A DNA stretch of 55,923 bases from Flavobacteriales bacterium. GTDB taxonomy: Bacteria; Bacteroidota; Bacteroidia; Flavobacteriales_F; PHOS-HE28. Location of the stretch: assembly GCA_018057455.1 (NCBI GenBank), contig JAGPDT010000014.1:5778-61700 (forward strand), read 5' to 3'. The translations under genes were made by a program, and so were the position numbers. Below are positions 36,199 through 44,568 of the stretch, in pieces (position 1 is the stretch's first letter; the number at the start of each line of letters is the position of its first letter). A model generated the notes under the pieces. The model did no database searches, had not been told where the DNA came from, and worked only from the letters and a program-made list of their open reading frames with translations.

Positions 36199-38196
36199 TC
36201 AGGCCACCGGGGTATTGTGGTCGGTGGGGCTTGCCGGTTGTCCTTCACGCAGCTTGGCGAGGAGATCACCGTTGGTGGCGGGCAATTCCTCGGTACGTGC
36301 GAAGGGGCGGTCACCGAAAATGTGCTCCAGGTCCTCCTTGAAGATCACCTCCTTCTCCAACAGCTGGGTGGCCAACTTGGTCAGTTTGTCCTTGTTCTCG
36401 GACAAGATCTTCTTGGCCCGCACATATTGGTCCTCCACGATGTTGCGCACCTCCTCGTCGATCACTTGTGCCGTATGGTCGCTGTAGGGCTTGGAAAGGC
36501 CATATTCGTTCTGCCCGGTGCTGTCGTAGAAGCTGATGTTGCCTATGCGGCCATTGAGTCCGTACATGGTGACCATGGCATAGGCCTGTTTGGTCACCTT
36601 CTCCAGGTCGCTCAGCGCACCGGTGCTCACCTTGCCGAACATGATGTCCTCGGCGGCCCTGCCACCCAAGGCGGCACAGATCTCATCGTGCATCTGTTCC
36701 GCGGTGGTCAGGTGCCGTTCATCGGGCAGGTACCATGCCGCGCCCAGGGACCGGCCCCGCGGCACGATGGTCACTTTGACCAGCGGTGATGCGTGTTCCA
36801 CGAGCCAGCTTACGGTGGCATGGCCGGCTTCATGGTAGGCGATCGCCCGCTTTTCCTCGTTGGTGATAATCTTGTTCTTCTTCTCCAAGCCTCCGATGAC
36901 ACGGTCCACGGCATCCAGGAAGTCCTGTTTCTCCACGGAGGTCTTCTTACGGCGTGCGGCGATGAGGGCGGCCTCATTGCAGATGTTGGCGATGTCGGCA
37001 CCGCTGAAGCCCGGTGTTTGGCGGGCCAGGAACTCCACGTCCACGGCAATGTCCAGCTTCAAGGGTTTCAGGTGCACATTGAAGATGGCGATGCGCTCGT
37101 TCAGGTCCGGCATGTCCACGAAGATCTGCCTGTCGAACCGGCCTGGCCGGAGCAAAGCGCGGTCCAGTACATCGGCGCGGTTGGTGGCCCCCAGCAGGAT
37201 CACGCCGGTATTGGTGCCGAACCCGTCCATTTCGGTGAGCAGCTGGTTGAGCGTGTTCTCGCGCTCGTCATTGCTGCCCATGTTGATGTTGCGCCCGCGG
37301 GCCCGCCCGATCGCGTCGATCTCATCGATGAAGATGATGCTGGGTGCCTTTTCCTTGGCTTGCTTGAACAGGTCGCGCACGCGGCTGGCGCCCACCCCCA
37401 CGAACATCTCCACGAAATCCGATCCGCTCAAGGAGAAGAAAGGCACTTGGGCTTCGCCGGCGATGGCTTTGGCCAGCAGGGTCTTGCCGGTTCCGGGAGG
37501 GCCTACCAGCAAGGCGCCTTTGGGGATCTTGGCCCCCAGGTCGGTGTACTTCTTGGGGGTCTTCAGGAAGTCCACGATCTCCTGCAGCTCCTCCTTGGCT
37601 TCCGCCAGGCCCGCCACGTCGTTGAAAGTCACATCGGTGCTCTTGCCTCCTTCGAAGACCTGGGCCCGGCTCTTGCCGATGTTGAAGATCTGCCCACCGG
37701 GGCCGCTGGGCCCGCCCATGCGCCGCATCATGAACATCCACACCAGGATGATCGCCCCGAAGAAGAGCACCCATTGGAGCACCTCCCGGCCCAGGTCGTT
37801 CTGCGGGTTGATCCTCACGTCCACCTTTTGGGCCCGCGCCTGCTCGATGACCTGTTGCTGCATCTGCGGGTTGTTGCCGATGTAGAAGGTGTATTGCGGC
37901 GCACCGGCGTCGGTGGTGGTGCCCGCCAGGCGCTTCTTGTGCACCTCCTTTTCCAAGCTGTCCTTTTTGATGGTGACCATCACGGCATCGCCGTTCACCA
38001 CTATGCCTTGCACATCCCCGTTGGCCAAATAGCCGTCGTAGTCGGAGATGTCGATCCGTACCACGCGTGAGTTGAAGTTGAACAAGCCCATGGCCAGGAT
38101 CATCACCACGATGACCCCGTAGATCCAATAGAAGTTGAACGAACGCTTGGGACGCGGTCCCTGGTCGTTCTTCGTGTTTTTTTTGGTGTTTTCCAC
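36199..38196 (-). CDS. ftsH: ATP-dependent zinc metalloprotease FtsH
   Basis: A 665-residue inner membrane AAA+ protease for quality control of membrane and regulatory proteins. TM1 is at about residues 24-42 and TM2 at about 135-152. AAA motifs are GPPGTGKT (Walker A), [11 protein letters not shown] (Walker B) and the SRH region with [10 protein letters not shown]. The protease zinc site is HEAGH. The N-terminus has an eight-A run in codons 5-7. It is 10 bases downstream of rsfS. In many Flavobacteriales a LUD-domain gene sits between ftsH and cdsA; it is absent here. Confidence 0.97.
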   Translation of the reverse strand: MENTKKNTKNDQGPRPKRSFNFYWIYGVIVVMILAMGLFNFNSRVVRIDISDYDGYLANGDVQGIVVNGDAVMVTIKKDSLEKEVHKKRLAGTTTDAGAPQYTFYIGNNPQMQQQVIEQARAQKVDVRINPQNDLGREVLQWVLFFGAIILVWMFMMRRMGGPSGPGGQIFNIGKSRAQVFEGGKSTDVTFNDVAGLAEAKEELQEIVDFLKTPKKYTDLGAKIPKGALLVGPPGTGKTLLAKAIAGEAQVPFFSLSGSDFVEMFVGVGASRVRDLFKQAKEKAPSIIFIDEIDAIGRARGRNINMGSNDERENTLNQLLTEMDGFGTNTGVILLGATNRADVLDRALLRPGRFDRQIFVDMPDLNERIAIFNVHLKPLKLDIAVDVEFLARQTPGFSGADIANICNEAALIAARRKKTSVEKQDFLDAVDRVIGGLEKKNKIITNEEKRAIAYHEAGHATVSWLVEHASPLVKVTIVPRGRSLGAAWYLPDERHLTTAEQMHDEICAALGGRAAEDIMFGKVSTGALSDLEKVTKQAYAMVTMYGLNGRIGNISFYDSTGQNEYGLSKPYSDHTAQVIDEEVRNIVEDQYVRAKKILSENKDKLTKLATQLLEKEVIFKEDLEHIFGDRPFARTEELPATNGDLLAKLREGQPASPTDHNTPVA

Positions 38197-38206
38197 GGCG
38201 ATGGGG

Positions 38207-38584
38207 TCAGGCTACGTTCTCGTGATTGATGCGAAGGGCGTCGGCCCAGAGTTGGTCCAATCCATAGTAGGAGCGGACATCCCGCTGGAAGATGTGCACC
38301 ACCACGTCCACATAATCCAGCAGCACCCAGCCGGCATTCTCCTTGCCTTCGGTGTGCCAAGGCTTTTCATGGATGCGCTCCATGGTGAATTTCTCCACGC
38401 TGCGGGCAATGGCCTCCACCTGTGTGCTGGAATCACCATGGCAGATGATGAAGTGGTCGCAGGCGGCGTTGGGCACGCCGCGCAGGTCGAGGTGCACGAT
38501 GTCCTTGGCCTTCACTTCCTGCATGCCTAGGACCACGGCCTCCACCAAAGGCACGGAGGAGGTGGGTCTACGGGCTTTGTTCAT
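38207..38584 (-). CDS. rsfS: Ribosomal silencing factor RsfS
   Basis: A 125-residue Iojap-family protein that binds L14 and blocks subunit joining under starvation. Family blocks are VLGMQEVKAKDIVHLDLRG, CDHFIICHGDSSTQVEAIA, and GWVLLDYVDVVVHIF near the C-terminus. The start at MNKARRPTSS is used, as upstream in-frame codons are antisense to birA. It is the first gene of the leftward ftsH-cdsA-psd run. Confidence 0.94.
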   Translation of the reverse strand: MNKARRPTSSVPLVEAVVLGMQEVKAKDIVHLDLRGVPNAACDHFIICHGDSSTQVEAIARSVEKFTMERIHEKPWHTEGKENAGWVLLDYVDVVVHIFQRDVRSYYGLDQLWADALRINHENVA

Positions 38585-38605
38585 GCGGTCTATCTTGGGC
38601 GCGTT

Positions 38606-38613
38606 CAAAGGTA
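38606..38613 (-). promoter_or_regulatory. -7 element for rsfS-ftsH
   Basis: On the minus strand TACCTTTG matches TAnnTTTG. It lies 22 bases upstream of the rsfS start in the short region shared with birA. No strict -33 box is seen. Confidence 0.5.
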
Positions 38614-38657
38614 GGCATCGTGGGCGGGCTCTCCGTGCAGGTCCATGCCAAAATACA

Positions 38658-39425
38658 ATGGAGCACAAGCCAGCGATCGGCCACCGCGTGGTCCTTCTTG
38701 ATTCCGTGGACAGCACGAACAACTTTGCGGCCAAAGGCCTGGCCCGGCATGAATTGCAGCATGGAACTGCCATCTTGGCCATGGAACAAACGGCCGGACG
38801 CGGACAGCGTGGGCGGGTGTGGAGCACCGCGGATGGCTTGGACATTGCGGCCAGCATCGTGTTGTTGCCCGAGGCGTTGGCGGCCGTGGACCAGTTCATG
38901 TTGTCCAGAATGGCTTCCTTGGCGGTTCATGACGTAGTGGCGGACGCCCTGCGGGAAGCGGGCAGCGATCCGGCCGAGGTGCGGATCAAGTGGCCCAATG
39001 ACATACTCATAGGCCGAAGCAAGGTCGCCGGGATACTCATCGTGAATGAGCTGAAGGGTCCTTGGTTGGCATCGGCCATCATCGGGATCGGCCTCAATGT
39101 GAACAGCCGGGGCTGGCCCGAGGCCTACAGGGCCACCAGCCTGGTGCAGGAAACGCGCACCGTACATAAGTTGCGCACCGTGCTGGACCGGCTCTGTGCG
39201 CGCCTCGAGCATTGGTGGAGGCTGTTGGCCAAGGAGCCTGCGGTGTTGGCCGATGCCTATGCCTCACGGTTATGGGCCTTGGGCCGGTTCACGGCGTTCA
39301 CCTTGGACGGGCAACCCTTGACGGCCAGGCCATTGGACGTGGATGCCTCCGGCCGTTTGCTGGTGGAGCAAGTGAGCGGGGCCGTGGCGGCGTATGGCTT
39401 GGAGCGGCTTCGCTTCGTGAGGTAG
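38658..39425 (+). CDS. birA: Biotin--[acetyl-CoA-carboxylase] ligase
   Basis: A 255-residue enzyme that activates biotin and attaches it to carboxylase carrier protein. Seen are LLDSVDSTNNFA, the biotinyl-AMP loop TAGRGQRGRVW and IKWPNDILIGRSKVAGIL, followed by IIGIGLNVN. There is no N-terminal DNA-binding domain, so it is the ligase-only form and not a repressor. The start is taken at MEHKPAIGHRVV, just beyond the rsfS divergent promoter; the arrangement is conserved in Bacteroidota. Confidence 0.93.
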   Translation: MEHKPAIGHRVVLLDSVDSTNNFAAKGLARHELQHGTAILAMEQTAGRGQRGRVWSTADGLDIAASIVLLPEALAAVDQFMLSRMASLAVHDVVADALREAGSDPAEVRIKWPNDILIGRSKVAGILIVNELKGPWLASAIIGIGLNVNSRGWPEAYRATSLVQETRTVHKLRTVLDRLCARLEHWWRLLAKEPAVLADAYASRLWALGRFTAFTLDGQPLTARPLDVDASGRLLVEQVSGAVAAYGLERLRFVR

Positions 39426-39459
39426 GTAGTCACAGGGCAAGGAGGGAAATGAACTCCCG

Positions 39460-39490
39460 TTTGCACGGATCCATCCTTGGATTATCTTTG
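39460..39490 (+). promoter_or_regulatory. Promoter of rpmH
   Basis: TTTG (39460-39463), 19 bases, TATCTTTG (39483-39490): a perfect match to the Bacteroidota consensus. The start codon is 29 bases downstream. Confidence 0.8.
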
Positions 39491-39519
39491 CGCTCCCTTT
39501 TGAAGAAAATCCATCGGCC

Positions 39520-39678
39520 ATGAAGCGTACCCTCCAGCCCAGCAAGCGCAAACGTGTGAACAAGCACGGCTTCCGTGAGCGCATGAGCACCCCGGCCGGC
39601 CGGGCCGTTCTGGCCAGCCGCCGTGCCCAAGGACGCCATAAGCTGACGGTGAGCGACGAGCCCCGCGGCCGTAAGTAA
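39520..39678 (+). CDS. rpmH: 50S ribosomal protein L34
   Basis: A 52-residue, strongly basic protein beginning [22 protein letters not shown] and continuing [20 protein letters not shown], the full L34 signature. The C-terminal extension ([10 protein letters not shown]) is common in Bacteroidota. It is too short for routine ORF calling at 60 codons. A promoter and a terminator flank it. Confidence 0.96.
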   Translation: MKRTLQPSKRKRVNKHGFRERMSTPAGRAVLASRRAQGRHKLTVSDEPRGRK

Positions 39679-39704
39679 GCCCTGCCACCTCTTTTCGCCT
39701 GCTG

Positions 39705-39733
39705 AAGGCCGCCCTTGTTGGCGGCCTTTTTCA
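39705..39733. terminator. Terminator shared by rpmH and the alpha/beta hydrolase
   Basis: AAGGCCGCC (39705-39713), a 6-base loop, GGCGGCCTT (39720-39728), then TTTTTC. It terminates rpmH; the same stem overlaps the end of the convergent hydrolase gene. Confidence 0.8.
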
Positions 39734-40567
39734 TGGGCCGGTCATGGGCCGTGGACCATGGGGTGCGGTGATCAGCGACGCGACCTTGGTTCCGGTGGCC
39801 TCGTTCATCATGCGGTGGCCGGTGGGCAGCAGGTGAAGATGCACCTGGTCCGGTGCTGCATGTCGCAACCGGCCGCCCATGGCCGGCTTGATCACCCGGT
39901 CATGCAGGCCCAAGAGGAGGTGCACGGGGATGTCCTGTTCACGCAGGTTGCGGCCTACCCGGTCCAGCCGGGGTTCGATCAGGCGGAACCCCGTCCATAC
40001 CTGATGGAGCAACGCACGAGCTTGGGGCGTGGCGGTGCGGTCCATGATGAAGCGGTGCATCCGCGAGTCCACCAGTCCCAGGCGGTGCAGCGTTGAAATG
40101 GTGGCGTGCGTGGCGCCCGGGTGGTTTATGAAGTGGTGGTAGAGCCAACGGCCGGGCCGGTGGTGCGCCAAGCCCCGGTACCAAGGACGGGAGATCAGCC
40201 CGTCCGGAGCGGCCAGGAAGGCTTGGTCCACCAACGTGGGCTGGCGTTCCAATAGGCAAAGCGCCAATCTTCCGCCCAGGCTGTAGCCCAGCAAGCCCAC
40301 CTGCCGTGCATTGATCTGCCGGGCGTAGGCCACGAAGAAGGCTGCCCAGGCCTCCGGGTGGACCGGCTCGTCCTGTGCCAGTGGCGGACTGCCGCCATGG
40401 AAAGGCAGGTCAAAAGCGTGGATCGTGCACAACTCTTTCAATGGCGCACTGAGCAGGGCAAAGTCATGCCCGGTACGGCCAAAGCCATGGAAGGCGAGCA
40501 GGTGCACCGGTCCATGCCCGAACCGGTGCACGGCCATGGTGAGCTGCTCATGTGCGAAGGAGGCCAT
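39731..40567 (-). CDS. Alpha/beta hydrolase
   Basis: A 278-residue cytosolic hydrolase. The oxyanion region is LLAFHGFGRTGHDF and the nucleophile elbow is LLGYSLGGRLAL (GxSxG with Ser). The acid is probably in LLLGLHDRVI and the base His in LLPTGHRMM near the C-terminus. It resembles the MenH-like/small esterase group; the substrate cannot be told. The frame is open further upstream, but residues before MASFAHEQL have no coding character and overlap the next gene. Confidence 0.82.
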   Translation of the reverse strand: MASFAHEQLTMAVHRFGHGPVHLLAFHGFGRTGHDFALLSAPLKELCTIHAFDLPFHGGSPPLAQDEPVHPEAWAAFFVAYARQINARQVGLLGYSLGGRLALCLLERQPTLVDQAFLAAPDGLISRPWYRGLAHHRPGRWLYHHFINHPGATHATISTLHRLGLVDSRMHRFIMDRTATPQARALLHQVWTGFRLIEPRLDRVGRNLREQDIPVHLLLGLHDRVIKPAMGGRLRHAAPDQVHLHLLPTGHRMMNEATGTKVASLITAPHGPRPMTGP

Positions 40568-40686
40568 GTGGGTGCAGTTTACGCCAATGGCCTGAGATTC
40601 CGGGCGCCGATCCCGGGGGCCACCTTGGCGCCCGATCTGGGCCTGCTTCGGCTGCATGCCGGAGAAGGTTCTGTACCCGGGGGCGG

Positions 40687-43308
40687 TCACCGCCTCACAA
40701 ACCCTTCACCCGGCAGGGTGGATCCATCGGGCAGCGTGATGTGCAAGGTGTACCAGCCGCCGGCCAATTGGTGGGCTTCCAACGCTGCGGAGCAGGTGCC
40801 ACGGACTGCTTCGGTGCTGGCTTCGTGGATGGTGCGTCCCAATGCGTCGCGTATGAGAAGTCTGGCCTGTCCCTCCACATGCGAGCGGAAGGATACGTTC
40901 AGCAGGTCGGTGACGGGGTTGGGGAACAGCACGGGCCGATCCGTGCCGTTCTTCAACGTGGCAGTAACGGTTTGCGTGCGCATGAGGGTGCCGTCGAGGT
41001 CCACTTGCTCCAAGCGGTAGTAATTGGTGCCCCGGAAGGGATGTTCGTCCACGAAGAGGTAATCGGTGCGGAACAGGGCTTCTCCGGAGGCATTCACGGT
41101 GCCGATGGTGGTGAAGGACACGTTGTCCAAGCTGCGCTGCACATTGAAGTGGCTGCTGTTGTGTTCGGTGGCCGTGGCCCAGGCCACGTTGATCACGGGG
41201 TCATGCGCTTCGGCCTCAAACGAGAGCAGTTCCACCGGGAGGGTGGTGCAATCCAGGCTGGCCCCGCCGAGTACCCAGGTAAGGGTGAAGGCTTGCCCAG
41301 AAGTGGAGTAGTTGTCGATATAGAGCACGTAGACTTCACCCGCCAGTGCATCGATGTCCATAACCCACCCGGTTCCTCCGGCCCCTTCAGTGGTTTGGGT
41401 GGCGGTGGCATTGAGTCCGGTGGTATAAGGGCCTGGTGCGTCATAGCTGCAGCGTAGCGGCGGACCGCCTGGGCACTGTGCATTGGCGTAGGGACCCCAC
41501 ACGGCAAAGTCATAGTCATCGGTGCCATTGGCCGGGTCGATGCTGAAGGCAATGGTGCCGTTGGTCTGTGGGGAGAAGTAGTACCAGGTGCCTTGGCGTT
41601 CTCCGGCGGAAAGGCAGCCTTGGTTGGACGCGTCCAGATCGTCCATCACCCCGGTGTTGGCGCTGGAGGTGGAGATGTTCTGGGAGTTGCACAAGGTGAT
41701 GCCCCCGGCACAGTCCTGCGGGGGTGCGGGCGGCGGGCCGCAATCCACGGTGTGGCTGAAGGTGATGCCCGATGCTGGTGGCGTGGCGGAGGTGAAATAC
41801 GGCGATTCGCCCATTTTGGCCACGGTGTAGGAGTTCTGTCCCTGGTTGGGGCCGGAATTGTCGTAGTTGAACTCGATCACATCCCCGATGTTCACACCGA
41901 TGAACACTACGTTGGATGAGCCAGTCACCGTGTAATAGTTCCACGGTCCGCCATTGATCCTCACGCCCACATCGGAAGATCCCCAACCGTTGCCGTTGCT
42001 GTCGTTCAAGCGCAGGAGGTACACGCAATCACCGGAAGGTGGGGTGATGCACCCCACATTGGCGGCCCAGCCGGTGTTGGTGATGGAGCCGTCGGAATCG
42101 AAGTCGGCGGTGAGGCAGCCGCCGGGATTGGAGGCTACGGTAACCGGGGGGAGGGAGGTGCCGCTGTATGAGCCCAACAGCGGGGCAGATGTGTTGGTGC
42201 CATCATAGATCATCAATTCATCGATGAAGCCCTCGGTGGCGAACGCGGTGAAGTTGAGCACCACCATGTCGCCCGGCGTGCTTGGGCAAATGGTGACGGT
42301 GCTGCTGATGTCGTTGCCATAGTCACCCGTTCCTCCGGGATCATAGAACACATCGCCGCAACCGGGTGCAGGGGGTGGGATGTACGAGCGGGCGCAGATG
42401 TCGAAGGTGCCGGGGTTGTCATTCCCGAATTCCCAGAACCGGATGTACACCGTGCTGCCGGGGGTGAGGCCGGTGGCGTTGATCATGGGCATCCATCCAT
42501 TGGGGCTGTCGTCATCATCACATTCCACCAAAGTGAATGGGCCGCTGCAGTTGGGGGCCGAGTAGATTGCCATGCCCCCATCGGTGACCACGCCGGTATT
42601 GGTTTCAATGATCATATTGCCGTTGGCGGGCACCACGGCGCTGAACCAGACATCCCCCCCAGTGTAGGAGGCACAGCCCGGAGCCGGCACCCCTGATGTG
42701 CCGGTGGCATTGGTGGTGGTGGCGGTGGTATACGAGCAGGAGGCGTTCACGGCGAGCACGGAGGCCCCGCAGGGATCGTCGTTGGCAGGCCCCGCGGGCG
42801 CATCGTACACGCAGAGTGTCCCGTTGTTCATCACCCCGTTACCCCCCCAGCGCTGTACGCGAATGATGTAGTTGGAGCCCAGTACGGTGGCGATCGTCAC
42901 GGATTCCACGGCGCCGTCACAGCAGTTGTCCGAACAGGCCTCCACCACCGGAGCGGCACACGTGCCACTGAGCACATGGAGCACGGCATTGCCACCTCCC
43001 GGCGGTGTATAGGTCACGATCACAGGGTTTCCGGTACCGGCGAACCAGGCGAAGGCATCGTCATTGGCACTGCCCCCGCAACCGGTAGGGGACATGTTGC
43101 TGACAAAGCTCCCCGGCTTGTCAAAGTCCGTGGGGTTGCACGTGGCCCCTACGGGCCATTGGGCCCCACCGGAGAAGCCGCAATTGTCGGTGGAAGCCTG
43201 CCCGAGAACGAGCATGCCACAGCACATCCCGCCCAAGAAAGTGGCGGCACGGACCGGATATGCGGGCAATGCAATACAAAATCTCCAGGACACAATGGGG
43301 GTAGGCAT
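40687..43308 (-). CDS. Large T9SS-exported multidomain protein
   Basis: An 873-residue exported protein. The signal peptide contains LGGMCCGMLVLGQA. Two Cys-rich beta domains of the PPC/'adhesin-like' kind follow (LHVLSGTCAAPVVEACSDNCC, GGDVWFSAVVPANGNMIIET), then a CUB-like domain (CGDVFYDPGGTGDYGNDISSTVTICP). A further beta domain (GERQGTWYYFSPQTNGTIAFSI) precedes the linker LPVELLSFEAEAHDPVINVAWATATEHNSSHFNVQRS. The T9SS sorting domain closes it (VLFPNPVTDLLNVSF). It is probably a surface adhesin or matrix protein. A run of nine G/C pairs lies 31 bases upstream of the start. It is a paralog of the interrupted gene at 44.6-46.1 kb. Confidence 0.8.
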   Translation of the reverse strand: MPTPIVSWRFCIALPAYPVRAATFLGGMCCGMLVLGQASTDNCGFSGGAQWPVGATCNPTDFDKPGSFVSNMSPTGCGGSANDDAFAWFAGTGNPVIVTYTPPGGGNAVLHVLSGTCAAPVVEACSDNCCDGAVESVTIATVLGSNYIIRVQRWGGNGVMNNGTLCVYDAPAGPANDDPCGASVLAVNASCSYTTATTTNATGTSGVPAPGCASYTGGDVWFSAVVPANGNMIIETNTGVVTDGGMAIYSAPNCSGPFTLVECDDDDSPNGWMPMINATGLTPGSTVYIRFWEFGNDNPGTFDICARSYIPPPAPGCGDVFYDPGGTGDYGNDISSTVTICPSTPGDMVVLNFTAFATEGFIDELMIYDGTNTSAPLLGSYSGTSLPPVTVASNPGGCLTADFDSDGSITNTGWAANVGCITPPSGDCVYLLRLNDSNGNGWGSSDVGVRINGGPWNYYTVTGSSNVVFIGVNIGDVIEFNYDNSGPNQGQNSYTVAKMGESPYFTSATPPASGITFSHTVDCGPPPAPPQDCAGGITLCNSQNISTSSANTGVMDDLDASNQGCLSAGERQGTWYYFSPQTNGTIAFSIDPANGTDDYDFAVWGPYANAQCPGGPPLRCSYDAPGPYTTGLNATATQTTEGAGGTGWVMDIDALAGEVYVLYIDNYSTSGQAFTLTWVLGGASLDCTTLPVELLSFEAEAHDPVINVAWATATEHNSSHFNVQRSLDNVSFTTIGTVNASGEALFRTDYLFVDEHPFRGTNYYRLEQVDLDGTLMRTQTVTATLKNGTDRPVLFPNPVTDLLNVSFRSHVEGQARLLIRDALGRTIHEASTEAVRGTCSAALEAHQLAGGWYTLHITLPDGSTLPGEGFVRR

Positions 43309-43339
43309 TGCGGCGAAGGGTTTGCGACAAGATGTAAGA

Positions 43340-43348
43340 GGGGGGGGG
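43340..43348. repeat. Nine-base G homopolymer upstream of the T9SS gene
   Basis: A run of nine G (nine C on the coding strand) lies 31 bases before the start of the leftward T9SS gene, in the divergent promoter region shared with the CPBP gene. Such tracts can change length by slippage. Confidence 0.7.
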
Positions 43349-43449
43349 ACATGAATACTGACGCAAGGCGGATGAAAGGTTGCCGCCAGGGGCCGAACTT
43401 TTCCCGATGTTAATGCGTATCGGCCGGGTTCGGCCCATTCCTTTGCACC

Positions 43450-44361
43450 ATGCGGCAATTCGTGGCACGGTTTCCGGTCCTCTCGTTCATGGCCCTCACC
43501 CTGGGCTACCAAGTGGCCGTGATGGGGTTTATAGCATGGCGCGCCGGATCCGGCGCCCACCTGGAGGAGGACGAAGGGGTGCACATGGTTTTCCGCTTGC
43601 GGCTGTTCGGTCCGTTGATCTTTGCCATGTTGATCACCTGGTACGTCGAAGGCCGTACGGGCCTGGCCACTTTGTTCAATGGGTTCAAGAACTGGCGGGT
43701 GCCCATGCGCTGGTATGCGTTGGCCTTCTCGTGGAAGTTCCTCTTCACTTGGTGCGGCATCGCGGCGTTGGCCCTGTTGGGCTGGCGGCATTGGCCGGGC
43801 TTTTTCATTGATGGCCTCTGGGGCGGGGAATGGGCCACTTTAAAGAACCTGTTGCGGGCCTTTCCGTTCATTGTGGCCATTGCCTTCGTGGAGGAGACCA
43901 GCTGGATGAAGTTCAGCGCCACCCGCCTGCAGGACCGCTACCCGGCGGCCGTGGCCTGCCTGTTCACGGGCATTGGCTGGGCCCTGTGGTACATGCCCAT
44001 GCTGCTGGTGGGCGAGGGCGTGCCCGATGGTTACCCTGTGCCGGTGTTCATGTTGAGCATGGTGGCGTTGGCCTTCCTGCTGGGCTGGGCCTACAACATG
44101 ACCCACAGCGGGGTGGTGCTGCTGATCATGCAGATCGTGAGCAACTGTGCCTTCTTCCTGCTGCCGGTGCTGCCCGGCCTGCATGAAATGGATGCCGCCT
44201 ACGTGAACTCGTTCGTGGCGGTGAACGTGCTCTCGGCCGTCACCTTGGTGTTGGTTTACGGCTGGCGCGAACTGGGCCGGGGTAAAAGGGCCACGTGGAG
44301 TGCCGCCTTGGCCGAAGCACAACGTATGGAGCAGGCCGCCGATCTGCGCAACGCCGCCTGA
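43450..44361 (+). CDS. CPBP-family membrane protein with degenerate active site
   Basis: A 303-residue protein with about eight membrane segments and the fold signature of CPBP (CAAX-protease/bacteriocin-processing, Abi) proteins. The usual motif 1, EExxxR, reads EETSWM. The motif 2 His in ALWHxP is Tyr (ALWYMP). The motif 3 His (LLxHxxxN) is Gln (IMQIVSN). The two Glu remain but both His ligands are lost, so proteolysis is unlikely. A TTCCTTTG box ends 4 bases before the ATG. It lies between two paralogous T9SS genes. Confidence 0.78.
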   Translation: MRQFVARFPVLSFMALTLGYQVAVMGFIAWRAGSGAHLEEDEGVHMVFRLRLFGPLIFAMLITWYVEGRTGLATLFNGFKNWRVPMRWYALAFSWKFLFTWCGIAALALLGWRHWPGFFIDGLWGGEWATLKNLLRAFPFIVAIAFVEETSWMKFSATRLQDRYPAAVACLFTGIGWALWYMPMLLVGEGVPDGYPVPVFMLSMVALAFLLGWAYNMTHSGVVLLIMQIVSNCAFFLLPVLPGLHEMDAAYVNSFVAVNVLSAVTLVLVYGWRELGRGKRATWSAALAEAQRMEQAADLRNAA

Positions 44362-44568
44362 ATCGGGCGAAGCCCATGACTTGCTGAGCGGACGAAGCTT
44401 ATGGTGTTCGGGCCCGGCGGATCCACAGTGCCTCGCGCAGGCATGCCCTGAACGGCGCCGGTCTTTCCCCATTCTGCGCGCGGGCACGGTGTTTCCCGCG
44501 CTGGCCTTCCGCCGGTCCCGATCCAATTGGACCTGAACGCTGCCCAATTCGGTGGGCGGTCCATGGCC
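44362..44568. other. Intergenic region between convergent genes
   Basis: About 200 bp. No gene, RNA or strong terminator hairpin is recognised. Confidence 0.5.

Noticed and set aside
36793-38070. Long open frames antisense to ftsH (over 400 codons) and similar long antisense frames opposite proS, wzc, carB and others
   Set aside because: They lie opposite clear genes with complete motifs and result from high GC codon bias. Their translations show no domain, signal or composition of real proteins.
38177-38184. Eight-A run in codons 5-7 of ftsH as a programmed slippage site
   Set aside because: The frame is intact and Lys/Asn-rich starts are common. No alternative product is indicated.
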